Assembly: GCA_033782935.1 (NCBI GenBank)
Contig: JAWQEG010000501.1
Span: forward strand, 3,423,501-3,487,500
Direction of reading: 5' to 3'
DNA from: Petrolisthes cinctipes
Lineage: Eukaryota > Arthropoda > Malacostraca > Decapoda > Porcellanidae
DNA: 64,000 nt
Shown here one piece after another: positions 23,861 to 35,487 of the stretch. The stretch's first letter is position 1. Every line of letters starts with the position of its first letter. Below the pieces are notes generated by a model. It was not told the DNA's origin. It saw only the letters and a list, made by a program, of their open reading frames with translations, and made no database searches. The translations under genes and the position numbers were made by a program.

Positions 23861-24004
23861 GACCCTGTGATCTTGTATGAAACTTGGAGGCTTGTGATTC
23901 CTCCTGACTATGCCACGAAACACGCTCCTTCAATATGGGTGATGTTTCGTGGCAAAATTTGAAGGACTCGCAAACCTCCAATTTTCTGACTACATCACAG
24001 GGTC
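23861..24004. mobile_element. 144-bp fold-back (palindromic MITE-like) element in the LINE
   Basis: Two 64-bp arms (23861-23924 and 23941-24004) are inverted copies matching without gaps at about 49 of 64 positions. They have perfect outer ends (GACCCTGTGAT with ATCACAGGGTC) and a perfect inner block TGCCACGAAACA/TGTTTCGTGGCA, around a 16-nt loop. The LINE endonuclease coding sequence reads up to one edge (VDERLRD) and resumes at the other (VDAKVV), so the palindrome is an insertion and not part of the LINE. No clear target duplication is visible. No coding capacity. Confidence 0.8.
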
Positions 24005-24009
24005 CCTTA

Positions 24010-24410
24010 ACCTTTCATCCACTGCCACATAATAATCAATCAAACTCTTCTGCTCTCATCCTTTCTCTTCCATGTTTACCTGTGGATCATCTTGTGCTGA
24101 AAGAAGGTGTTTGCCAAGAACAACCCCCTCTCAGCACAGACATCCACCAGATACTCACCCTTCTCATTTACTCCTTCTACACCCCATTTACCCACAATAC
24201 TTCCCACTTCCTCACCTCCCTTTTTTCCATACATATCTCCCATCATCACCACTCTCCTTCCATTATCAATCTTTCTCAGACACGCATTCAATTCCTCCCA
24301 AAACACACTCATCCTCTCTCCCCGTCCTACTCTTTTCATCCTCTGGTGCATATGCACACACCCACGCATATTTCACCATCCCAATCTTTCACGTCATCCA
24401 TACAATCCTC
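24010..24410 (-). pseudogene. LINE endonuclease domain (EEP/AP-endonuclease-like), N-terminal and middle part
   Basis: Translation of the minus strand gives a segment with FWEELN, then VVMMGDMYGKKG, then KWGVEGVNEKGEYLVDVC, GLFLANTFFQHK and, nearer 24010, SLIDYYVAVDERLRD. This is the pattern of the endonuclease that nicks target DNA to start target-primed reverse transcription. In functional relatives the GD-x-N motif carries a catalytic Asn; here the codon at 24231-24229 reads Tyr while the Asp (24237-24235) is kept, so the enzyme is probably dead. Frame changes occur on both sides of the long frame (24369-24076). Upstream, KYAWVCAYAP is visible in another frame. The domain continues beyond the fold-back insertion. 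Confidence 0.8.
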
Positions 24411-24455
24411 GACCCATGTCCATCCACACCAACCCATACTCCCCCTACCCTTACC

Positions 24456-24655
24456 TTCCTTTTCTTACCAACCCATCCTCCACCTACCCCAACCATCCCT
24501 CCTTACCAACCTATCCTCCTCCTACTTTGTATACTCACACCATCCCCCTGTGAGTTCCCTATCCTCCCTTCTTACCAACCCATCCTCCTCCTATCCCCCA
24601 TATCCATTTACCTTGTCCTCCCTCTACCCCTGCACACTCTCTCTCTCTCAGTGAG
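24456..24655. repeat. Pyrimidine-rich degenerate minisatellite
   Basis: The motif CTTACCAACC(C/T)ATCCTCC recurs at about 24465, 24504 and 24571 in a C/T-only context with CCTAC spacers, ending in a short (CT)n run near 24640. It lies upstream of the LINE endonuclease in coding sense and may be the LINE 5' untranslated region or independent simple repeat. Confidence 0.6.
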
Positions 24656-25279
24656 TGTGTGACTGTCTGACTGACTCGAGTTACTGCCTACCGGTGCAAT
24701 TTGTGAGTTCACAATTATTATTATTAACTTTAATTAATTATGTATCTTATTCGATGTATTGTCATAATTTTACTAAGAAATATTGAAGTAATAACACTTC
24801 CCTTATAATACAGTGAAACACATAGTATAAGCATACATTATTTAGACATCTTTTAAACGCAGTACGAGAGTTTGGGCTGGTCCGACCTGGCGCCCGCGGG
24901 CATCGCTATCGTTCCCTGTTTCCTCTCTTTTTAATTATCTTTTTTCCACGATTTGTGATAACTAAATGGATTTACAAGTTTGTTTTTGCAATAAAAAGGT
25001 ACATTAATGTGTTTATGCTACATAGCAAGCGTTCCCAACGGCTAATAAAATAATCACGTAGAGCACGAAGTAAATAATATTAATTAGCGAGCAGTGGCAA
25101 CATCTTTGTTTCAGCTGACTGACTTGTCGACTGCCTGCATTTGTCACTCGCCGACACTCGGTTGTATTTCAGACATTCTAGAAATGTCTATATACAAGCT
25201 AAGATGATATCCATTTGTTCATTAGATAGAAGAGGAATTGTAGAAATAATTCATATTAATAACTCAATTTTAGGGTAGT
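24656..25279. other. Right arm of insertion, no gene recognised
   Basis: About 620 bp, AT-rich (runs such as TTATTATTAACTTTAATTAATTA near 24717) with a GC-rich patch near 24875-24905 (GGCGCCCGCGGGC). No open frame over 60 codons and no domain recognised. Probably the distal part of the DNA transposon whose inverted repeat ends at 25301. The GC-rich patch mirrors the one at 19130-19200 in position but I see no extended inverted similarity between the arms beyond the terminal repeats. Confidence 0.55.
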
Positions 25280-25301
25280 TGGCGCTTGACTTGTTGTAAC
25301 A
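25280..25301 (-). repeat. Right terminal inverted repeat
   Basis: Begins TGGCGCTT and ends GTTGTAACA on the plus strand. It is the inverted partner of 18664-18685. Eleven bases separate it from the target duplication. Confidence 0.8.
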
Positions 25302-25312
25302 GTTAGAGCTAC

Positions 25313-25317
25313 ATATG
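25313..25317. repeat. Right target-site duplication ATATG
   Basis: First five satellite bases after the insertion, matching 18649-18653. Confidence 0.8.
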
Positions 25318-26309
25318 TGCATGCATCTTCAGTACCCGTTTATATCTCAAATTCAGGCTCAAAACACCCGAAAATTCGATATTTTTGGGTCCCAAAAGCG
25401 ATCTGTACATGCCTACTCCATGTTACAGTATTTTTTTAAAATATGGGCCCAAAACATGCTAAAAATCGATATTTTAGGTGCCCAAAGTCGATATGTGCAT
25501 GCATCTTATGTACCCGTTAATTTGCCAAATTCAAGCTCAAAACACCCGGAAATTCGATATTTTGGGGTCCCAGAAGCGATCTTCACATGCTTAATTAGTG
25601 CTAGAATATTTTCAAAATATAGGATAAAAACATGCTGAAAATCGATATTTTAGGTGCCCAAAGTCAATATGTCTATGAATCTTCTGTACCCGTTTATATC
25701 CCAAATTCTGACTCAAAACACCCGAAAATTCGATATTTTTGGGTCCCAAAAGCGATCTGTACATGCCTACTCCGTGATACAGTATTTTCAAAATACAGGC
25801 CCAAAACATGCTTAAAATCGATATTTTGGGTGCCCAAAGTCGATATGTGCATGCATCTTCTGTACCCGATTATATCTTAAATTGAGGCTCAAAACACCCG
25901 AAATTTCGATATTTTTGGGTCCCAGAAGCGATCTGTACATGCCTACTCCTTGCTAGAATATTTTCAAGATACAGACCCAAAACATGCACATAATCGATAT
26001 TTTAGGTGCAAAAAGTCGATTTGTGCATGGATCTTCTGTACCCGTTTATACCTCAAATTCAGGCTCAAAACACCCGAAAATTCTATATTTTTTGGTCCCA
26101 GAAACGATCTCTATATGCCTAGTCAGTGCTGGAATGTTTTCAAAATATAGGCTCAAAACTTGCTAAAAATAGGTATTTTAAGTGTCTAAAGTCCATATGT
26201 GCATGAATCTTCTGTACCCGTTTATATATCAAATTCAGGCTCAAAACACCCGAAAATTCGATATTTTTGGGTCCCAAAAGCGATCTGTACATGCCTACTC
26301 CGTGTTAGA

Positions 26310-29300
26310 GTATTTTCAAAATACAGGCCCAAAATATGCTCAAAATCGATATTTTAGGTGCCCAAAGTCAATATGTGTATGCATCTTCTGTACCCGTTAA
26401 TTTGCCAAATTCAAGCTCAAAACACCCGGAAATTCGATATTTTGGGGTCCCAGAAGCGATCTTCACATGCTTAATTAGTGCTAGAATATTTTCAAAATAT
26501 AGGATAAAAACATGCTGAAAATCGATATTTTAGGTGCCCAAAGTCAATATGTCTATGAATCTTCTGTACCCGTTTATATCCCAAATCTGACTCAAAACAC
26601 CCGAAAATTCGATATTTTTGGGTCCCAAAAGCGATCTGTACATGCCTACTCCGTGATACAGTATTTTCAAAATACAGGCCCAAAATATGCTCAAAATCGA
26701 TATTTTAGGTTCCCAAAGTCAATATGTGTATGCATCTTCTGTACCCGTTAATTTGCCAAATTCAAGCTCAAAACACCCGAAAATTCGATATTTTTGGGTC
26801 CCAGAAACGATCTGTACATGCCTACTCAGTGCTAGAATATTTTCAAAATATAGGTACAAAACATGCTAAAAATCAATATTTTAGGTACCCAAAGTCGATA
26901 TGTGCATGCATCTTCTGTACCCGTTTATATCTCAAATTCAGGCTCAAAACCCCCGAAAACTCGATATTTTTGTGTCCTAGAAGCGATCTCTACATGTCTA
27001 CTTCGTGTTAGAGTATTTTCAAATTACAGGCCCAAAACATGCTTAAAATCGATATTTTGGGTGCCCAAAGTCGATATGTGCATGCATCTTCTGTACCCGA
27101 TTATATCTTAAATTGAGGCTCAAAACACCCGAAATTTCGATATTTTTGGGTCCCAGAAGCGATCTGTACATGCCTACTCCTTGCTAGAATATTTTCAAGA
27201 TACAGACCCAAAACTTGCACATAATCGATATTTTAGGTGCAAAAAGTCGATTTGTGCATGGATCTTCTGTACCCGTTTATATCTCAAATTCAGGCTCAAA
27301 ACACCCGAAAATTCTATATTTTTTGGTCCCAGAAACGATCTCTATATGCCTAGTCAGTGCTGGAATGTTTTCAAAATATAGGCTCAAAACTTGCTAAAAA
27401 TCGATATTTTAAGTGTCTAAAGTCCATATGTGAATAAATCTTCTGTACCCGTTTATATATCAAATTCAGGCTCAAAACACCCGAAAATTCAATATTTTTG
27501 GGTCCCAGAAGCGATCTGTACATGCCTACTCAGTGCTAGAATATTTTCAAAATAAAGGCCCAAAACATGCTATAAATCGATATTTTAGGTGCCAAAAGTT
27601 GATATCTGCATGCATCTTCAGTACCCGTTTATATCTCAAATTCAGGCTCAAAACACCCGAAAATTCGATATTTTTGGGTCCCAAAAGCGATCTGTACATG
27701 CCTACTCCGTGTTACAGTATTTTCAAGATATGGGCCCAAAACATGCAAAAATCCATATTTTAGGTGCCCAAAGTCGATATGTGCATGCATCTTCTGTACC
27801 CGTTTATATCTCAAATTCAGGCTCAAAACACCCGAAAATTCGATATTTTTGGGTCCCAAAAGCGATCTGTACATGCATACTCCGTGTTACAGTATTTTCA
27901 AAATACAGGCCCAAAATATGCTCAAAATTGATATTTTAGGTGCCCAAAGTCAATATGTGTATGCATCTTCTGTACCCGTTAATTTGCCAAATTCAAGCTC
28001 AAAACACCCAAAAATTCGATATTTTTGGGTCCCAGAAGCGATCTTCACATGCTTAATCAATGCTAGAATATTTTCAAAATATAGGATAAAAACATGCTGA
28101 AAATCGATATTTTAGGTGCCCAAAGTCAATATGTCTATGCATCTTCTGTACCCGTTTATATCCGAAATTCAGACTCAAAACACCCGAAAATTCGATATTT
28201 TTGGGTCCCAGAAGCGATCTGTACATGCCTACTCCGTGTTAGAGTATTTTCAATATACAGGCCCAAAACATGCTGAAAATCAATATTTTAGGTGCCCAAA
28301 GTCAATATGTGTATGCATCTTCTGTACCCGTTTATATCCCAAATTCAGACTCAAAACACCCGAAAATTCGATATTTTTGGGTCCCAGAAGCGATCTGTAC
28401 ATGCCTACTCCGTGTTAGAGTTTTTTTAATATACAGGCCCAAAATATGCTAAAAATCAATATTTGAGGTGCCCAAAGTCAATATGTGTATGCATCTTCTG
28501 TACCCGTTTGTTTCTAAAATTCAGGCTCAAAACACCCGAAAATTCGATATTTTTGGGTACCAGAAGCCATCTGTACATGCCTACTCAGTGCTAGATTATT
28601 TTCAAAATAAAGGTCCAAAACATGCTATAGATCGATATTTTAGGTGCCAAAAGTTGTTATGTGCATGCATCTTCAGTACCCGTTTATATCTCAAATTCAG
28701 GCTCAAAACACCCGAAAATTCGATATTTTTGGGTCCCAAAAGCGATCTGTACATGCCTACTCCATGTTACAGTATTTTTTTAAAATATGGGCCCAAAACA
28801 TGCTAAAAATCGATATTTTAGGTGCCCAAAGTCGATATGTGCATGCATCTTCTGTACCCGTTTATATCTCAAATTCAGGCTCAAAACACCCGAAAATTCG
28901 ATATTTTTGGGTCCCAAAAGCGATCTGTACATGCCTACTCCGTGTTAGAGTATTTTCATAATACAGGCCCAAAATATGCTCAAAATCGATATTTTAGGTG
29001 CCCAAAGTCAATATGTGTATGCATCTTCTGTACCCGTTAATTTGCCAAATTCAAGCTCAAAACACCCGGAAATTCGATATTTTGGGGTCCCAGAAGCGAT
29101 CTTCACATGCTTAATTAGTGCTAGAATATTTTCAAAATATAGGATAAAAACATGCTGAAAATCGATATTTTAGGTGCCCAAAGTCAATATGTCTATGAAT
29201 CTTCTGTACCCGTTTATATCCCAAATTCTGACTCAAAACACCCGAAAATTCGATATTTTTGGGTCCCAAAAGCGATCTGTACATGCCTACTCCGTGATAC

Positions 29301-31090
29301 AGTATTTTCAAAATACAGGCCCAAAATATGCTCAAAATCGATATTTTAGGTGCCCAAAGTCAATATGTGTATGCATCTTCTGTACCCGTTAATTTGCCAA
29401 ATTCAAGCTCAAAACACCCGAAAATTCGATATTTTTGGGTCCCAGAAACGATCTGTACATGCCTACTCAGTGCTAGAATATTTTCAAAATATAGGTACAA
29501 AACATGCTAAAAATCAATATTTTAGGTACCCAAAGTCGATATGTGCATGCATCTTCTGTACCCGTTTATATCTCAAATTCAGGCTCAAAACCCCCGAAAA
29601 CTCGATATTTTTGTGTCCCAGAAGCAATCTCTACATGTCTACTTCGTGTTAGAGTATTTTCAAATTACAGGCCCAAAACATGCTTAAAATCGATATTTTG
29701 GGTGCCCAAAGTCGATATGTGCATGCATCTTCTGTACCCGATTATATCTTAAATTGAGGCTCAAAACACCCGAAATTTCGATATTTTTGGGTCCCAGAAG
29801 CGATCTGTACATGCCTACTCCTTGCTAGAATATTTTCAAGATACAGACCCAAAACATGCACATAATCGATATTTTAGGTGCAAAAAGTCGATTTGTGCAT
29901 GGATCTTCTGTACCCGTTTATATCTCAAATTCAGGCTCAAAACACCCGAAAATTCTATATTTTTTGGTCCCAGAAACGATATCTATATGCCTAGTCAGTG
30001 CTGGAATGTTTTCAAAATATAGGCTCAAAACTTGCTAAAAATCGGTATTTTAAGTGTCTAAAGTCCATATGTGCATGAATCTTCTGTACCCGTTTATATA
30101 TCAAATTCAGGCTCAAAACACCCGAAAATTCGATATTTTTGGGTCCCAGAAGCGATCTGTACATGCCTACGCAGTGCTAGAATATTTTCAAAATAAAGGC
30201 CCAAAACATGCTATAAATCGATATTTTAGGTGCCAAAAGTTGATATCTGCATGCATCTTCAGTACCCGTTTATATCTCAAATTCAGGCTCAAAACACCCA
30301 AAAATTCGATATTTTTGGGTCCCAAAAGCGATCTGTACATGCCTACTCCGTGTTACAGTATTTTCAAGATATGGGCCCAAAACATGCAAAAATCCATATT
30401 TTAGGTGCCCAAAGTCGATATGTGCATGCATCTTCTGTACCCGTTTATATCTCAAATTCAGGCTCAAAACACCCGAAAATTCGATATTTTTGGGTCCCAA
30501 AAGCGATCTGTACATGCATACTCCGTGTTACAGTATTTTCAAAATACAGGCCCAAAATATGCTCAAAATTGATATTTTAGGTGCCCAAAGTCAATATGTG
30601 TATGCATCTTCTGTACCCGTTAATTTGCCAAATTCAAGCTCAAAACACCCGAAAATACGATATTTTTGGGTCCCAGAAGCGATCTTCACATGCTTAATCA
30701 ATGCTAGAATATTTTCAAAATATAGGATAAAAACATGCTGAAAATCGATATTTTAGGTGCCCAAAGTCAATATGTCTATGCATCTTCTGTACCCGTTTAT
30801 ATCCGAAATTCAGACTCAAAACACCCGAAAATTCGATATTTTTGGGTCCCAGAAGCGATCTGTACTTGCCTACTCCGTGTTAGAGTATTTTCAATATACA
30901 GGCCCAAAACATGCTAAAAATCAATATTTTATGTGCCCAAAGTCAATATGTGTATGCATCTTCTGTACCCGTTTGTTTCCCAAATACAGGCTCAAAACAC
31001 CCGAAAATTCGATATTCTTGGGTCCCAGAAGCGATCTCTACATGCCTACTCAGTGCTAGAATTTTTTCAAAATATGCGCCCAAAACATGC
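26310..31090. repeat. 15-monomer higher-order repeat (about 2,640 bp), two tandem copies
   Basis: Landmarks at 26336, 26863, 27215, 27589, 28094 and 28270 recur at 28976, 29504, 29856, 30230, 30735 and 30911. The offset is 2,640 bp at the left and 2,641 bp after a one-base deletion near 26585, where CCCAAATTCTGACTC has become CCCAAATCTGACTC. Sequence agreement is very high, so the duplication is recent. Confidence 0.85.
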
Positions 31091-32671
31091 TTAAATCGAT
31101 ATTTTAGGTGTCCAAAGTCGATATGTGCATGCATCTTCTGTACCCGTTTATATAAGAAATTCTGACTCAAAACACCCGAAAATTCGATATTTTTGGGTCC
31201 CAAAAGCGATCTGTACATGCCTACTCAGTGATACAGTATTTTCAAAATACATGCCCAAAATATGCTCAAAATCGATATTTTAGGTGCCCAAAGTCAATAT
31301 GTGTATGCATCTTCTGTACCCGTTAATTTGCCAAATTCAAGCTCAAAACACCCGAAAATTCGATATTTTTGGGTTCCAGAAGCGATCTTCACATGCTTAC
31401 TCAGTGCTAGAATATTTTCAAAATATCGGAAAAAAACATGCTGAAAATCGATATTTTAGGTGCCCAAAGTCAATATGTCTATGCATCTTCTGTACCCGTT
31501 TATATCTCAAATTCAGGCTCAAAACATCCGAAAATTCGATATTTTTGGGTCCCAAAAGCGATCTGTACATGCCTACTCCATGTTACAGTATTTTTTTAAA
31601 ATATGGGCCCAAAACATGCTAAAAATCGATATTTTAGGTGCCCAAAGTCGATATGTGCATGCATCTTCTGTACCCGTTTATATCTCATATTCAGGTTCAA
31701 AACACCCGAAAATTCGATATTTTTGGGTCCCAAAATCTACCTGTACATGCCTACTCCGTGTTAGAGTATTTTCAAGATATGGGCCCAAAACATGCTAAAA
31801 ATCGATATTTTAGGTGCCCAAAGTCGGTATGTGCATGCATCTTCTGTACCCGTTTATATCTCAAATTCAGGCTCAAAACACCCGAAAATTCGATATTTTT
31901 GGGTGCCAAAATCTACCTGTACATGCCTACTCCGTGTTACAGTATTTTCAAGATAAGGGCCCAAAACATGCTAAAAATCGATATTTTAGGTGCCCAAAGT
32001 CGATATGTACATGCATCTTCTGTACCCATTTATATCTCAAATTCAGGCTCAAAACACCCGAAAATTCGATATTTTTGGGTCCCAAAAGCGATCTGTACAT
32101 GCCTACTCCGTGTTAGAGTATTTTCAAAATACAGGCCCAAAATATGCTCAAAATCGATATTTTAGGTGCCCAAAGTCAATATGTGTATGCATCTTCTGTA
32201 CCCGTTAATTTGCCAAATTCAAGCTCAAAACACCCGAAAATTCGATATTTTGGGGTCCCAGAAGCGATCTTCACATGCTTAATTAGTGCTAGAATATTTT
32301 CAAAATGTAGGATAAAAACATGCTGAAAATCGATATTTTAGGTGCCCAAAGTCAATATGTCTATGAATCTTCTGTACCCGTTTATATCCCAAATTCTGAC
32401 TCAAAACACCCGAAAATTCTATATTTTTGGGTCCCAAAAGCGATCTGTACATGCCTACTCCGTGATACAGTATTTTCAAAATACAGTCCCAAAATATGCT
32501 CAAAATCGATATTTTAGGTGCCCAAAGTCAATATTTGTATGTATCTTCTGTACCCGTTAATTTGCCAAATTCAAGCTCAAAACACCCGAAAATTCGATAT
32601 TTTTGAGTCCCAGAAGCGATCTTCACATGCTTAATTAGTGCTAGAATATTTTCAAAATATAGGATAAAAAC

Positions 32672-35487
32672 ATGCTGAAAATCGATATTTTAGGTGCCCA
32701 AAGTCAATATGTCTTTGCATCTTCTGTACCCGTTTATATCCCAAATTCAGACTCAAAACACCCAAAAATTCGATGTTTTTGGGTCCCAGAAGCGATCTGT
32801 ACATGCCTACTCCGTGTTAGAGTATTTTCAATATACAGGCCCAAACCTTCCTGAAAATCAATATTTTAGGTGCCCAAAGTCAATATGTGTATTCATCTTC
32901 TGTACCCGTTTGTTTCCCAAATACAGGCTCAAAACACCCGAAAATTCGATATTCTTGAGTCCCGGAAGCGATCTGTACATGCCTACTCAGTGCTAGAATT
33001 TTTTCAAAATATGGGCCCAAAACATGCAAAAAATCGATATTTTAGGTGTCCAAAGTCGATATGTGCATGAATATTCTGTACCCGTTTATATCTCAAATTC
33101 AGGCTCAAAACACCCGAAAATTCGATATTTTTGGGTCCCAAAAGCGATCTGTACATGCCTACTCCGTGTTTCAGTATTTTCAAAATACAGGGCCAAAACA
33201 TGCTGAAAATCGATATTTTAGGTGCCCAAAGTCAATATGTGAATGTATCTTCAGTACCCGTTTATATCTCAAATTCAGGCTCAAAACACCCGAAAATTCG
33301 ATATTTGTGGGTCCCTGAAGCGATCTGTACATGCCTACTCAGTACTAGAATATTTTCAAAATGTAGTCCCAAAATATGCTAAAAATCGATATTTTGGGTG
33401 CCCAAAGTCGATATTTGCATGCATCTTCAGTACCCGTTTATATCTCAAATTCAGGCTCAAAACACCCGAAAATTCAATATTTTTGGGTCCCAGAAGCGAT
33501 CTGTACATGCCTACTCAGTGCTAGAATATTTTCAAGATATGGGCCCAAAAAATGCTAAAAATCGATATTTTAGGTGCCCAAAGTCGATATGTGCATGCAT
33601 CTTCAGTACCCGTTTATATCTCAAATTAATGCTCAAAATACCCGAAAATTCAATATGTTTGGGTCCCAGAAGCGATCTGTACATGCCTACTCAGTGCTAG
33701 AATATTTTCAAGATATGGGCCCAAAACATGCTAAAAATTGATATTTTAGGTGCCCAAAGTCGATATGTGCATGAATCTTCTGTACCCGTTTATATCTCAA
33801 ATTCAGGCTCAAAACACCCGAAAATTCGATATTTTTGGGTCCTAAAAGCGATCTGTACATGCCTACTCCGTGTTAAAGTTTTTTCAAAATACAGGCACAA
33901 AATATGCTCAAAATCGATGTTTTAGGTGCCCAAAGTCAATATGTATATGCATCTTCTGTACCCGTTTATTTGCCAAAGTCAAGCTCAAAACACCCGAAAA
34001 TTCGATATTTTTGGGTCCCAGAAGCGATCTTCACATGCTTACTCAGTGCTAGAATATTTTCAAAATATCGGATAAAAACATGCTGAAAATCGATATTTTA
34101 GGTGCCAAAAGTCAATATGTCTATGCATCTTCTGTACCCGTTTATATCCTAAATTCAGACTCAAAACACCCGAAAATTCGATATTTTTGGGTCCCAGAAG
34201 CGATCTGTACATGCCTACTCCGTGTTAGAGTATTTTCAATATACAGGCCCAAACCTTCCTGAAAATCAATATTTTAGGTGCCCAAAGTCAATATGTGTAT
34301 GCATCTTCTGTACCCGTTTGTTTCCCAAATACAGGCTCAAAACACCCGAAAATTCGATATTCTTGAGTCCCGGAAGCGATCTGTACATGCCTACTCAGTG
34401 CTAGAATTTTTTCAAAATATGGGCCCAAAACATGCAAAAAATCGATATTTTAGGTGTCCAAAGTCGATATATGCATGAATATTCTGTACCCGTTTATATC
34501 TCAAATTCAGGCTCAAAACACCCGAAAATTCGATATTTTTGGGTCCCAAAAGCGATCTGTACATGCCTACTCCGTGTTTCAGTATTTTCAAAATACAGGG
34601 CCAAAACATGCTGAAAATCGATATTTTAGGTGCCCAAAGTCAATATGTGAATGTACCTTCAGTACCCGTTTATATCTCAAATTCAGGCTCAAAACACCCG
34701 AAAATTCGATATTTGTGGGTCCCTGAAGCGATCTGTACATGCCTACTCAGTACTAGAATATTTTCAAAATGTAGTCCCAAAATATGCTAAAAATCGATAT
34801 TTTGGGTGCCCAAAATCGATATGTGCATGCATCTTCAGTACCCGTTTATATCTAAAATTCAGGCTCAAAACACCCGAAAATTCAATATTTTTGGGTCCCA
34901 GAAGCGATCTGTACATGCCTACTCAGTGCTAGAATATTTTCAAGATATGGGCCAAAAAAATGCTAAAAATCGATATTTTAGGTGCCCAAAGTCGATATGT
35001 GCATGCATCTTCAGTACCCGTTTATATCTCAAATTCAGGCTCAAAATACCCGAAAATTCAATATGTTTGGGTCCCAGAAGCGATCTGTACATGCCTACTC
35101 AGTGCTAGAATATTTTCAAGATATGGGCCCAAAACATGCTAAAAATCGATATTTTAGGTGCCCAAAGTCGATATGTGCATGAATCTTCTGTACCCGTTTA
35201 TATCTCAAATTCAGGCTCAAAACCCCCGAAAACTCGATATTTTTGGGTCCTAAAAGCGATCTGTACATGCCTACTCCGTGTTAAAGTTTTTTCAAAATAC
35301 AGGCACAAAATATGCTCAAAATCGATGTTTTAGGTGCCCAAAGTCAATATGTATATGCATCTTCTGTACCCGTTTGTTTCCAAAATTCAGGCTCAAAACA
35401 CCCGAAAATTCGATATTTTTGCTTCCCGGAAGCGATCTGTACATGCCTAATCAGTGCTAGAATTTTTTCAAAAAATAGGCCCAAAAC
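32672..35487. repeat. 8-monomer higher-order repeat (1,408 bp), right array
   Basis: Two tandem copies at 32672-34079 and 34080-35487. Landmarks 32870, 33024, 33728 and 33904 recur at 34278, 34432, 35136 and 35312, each exactly 1,408 bp later (8 x 176). Diagnostic variants are the CCCAAACCTTCCTGAAAATC monomer and the CATGAATATTCTGTACCCG monomer. The 8-mer monomer order differs from the left-array 8-mer, so the two arose separately. Confidence 0.85.

Larger units (their letters stand above)
20577..24655 (-). mobile_element. Non-LTR retrotransposon (LINE), decayed, with nested insertions
   Basis: Read on the minus strand from about 24655 to 20577. It shows, in order, an AP-endonuclease-like region, a linker, a reverse transcriptase and a C-terminal region, ending in a (TAGA)n tail. 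The 5' end is not sharply defined; coding signal starts near 24370 and a purine-rich stretch precedes it on this strand. The element is interrupted by a SINE (20802-21520) and a fold-back element (23861-24004), and broken by stops, frameshifts and tandem duplications. I cannot name the clade with confidence; RTE-, CR1- or I-like assignment would need a domain search. No LTRs are present. Confidence 0.88.
18654..25312. mobile_element. 6,659-bp DNA-transposon-like insertion with terminal inverted repeats and nested elements
   Basis: The satellite stops at 18653 and restarts at 25313 with the five bases ATATG present on both sides (18649-18653, 25313-25317), as in a 5-bp target duplication. Just inside are inverted repeats (18664-18685 and 25280-25301) matching 20 of 22. 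The outermost 10-11 bases are more degraded (AGTGGCTGAG against GTAGCTCTAAC as reverse complement). Intact satellite copies of the same site, with ATATG once, lie at 37106-37110, 42204-42208 and 44845-44849. No transposase is recognisable, so the superfamily is unassigned; it may be non-autonomous or have lost its core to later insertions. It contains a minisatellite, a LINE, a SINE and a fold-back element. Confidence 0.8.

Noticed and set aside
22702..24662. Plus-strand Ser/Pro/Leu-rich open frames across the LINE
   Set aside because: They are antisense shadows of the minus-strand LINE coding region and of pyrimidine-rich DNA.
18664..25301. LTR retrotransposon (ends TGTTACAAC and GTTGTAACA resemble LTR tips)
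   Set aside because: No direct long terminal repeats, no tRNA primer site and no gag-pol. The repeats are inverted, and the target duplication lies 10-11 bp outside these tips.
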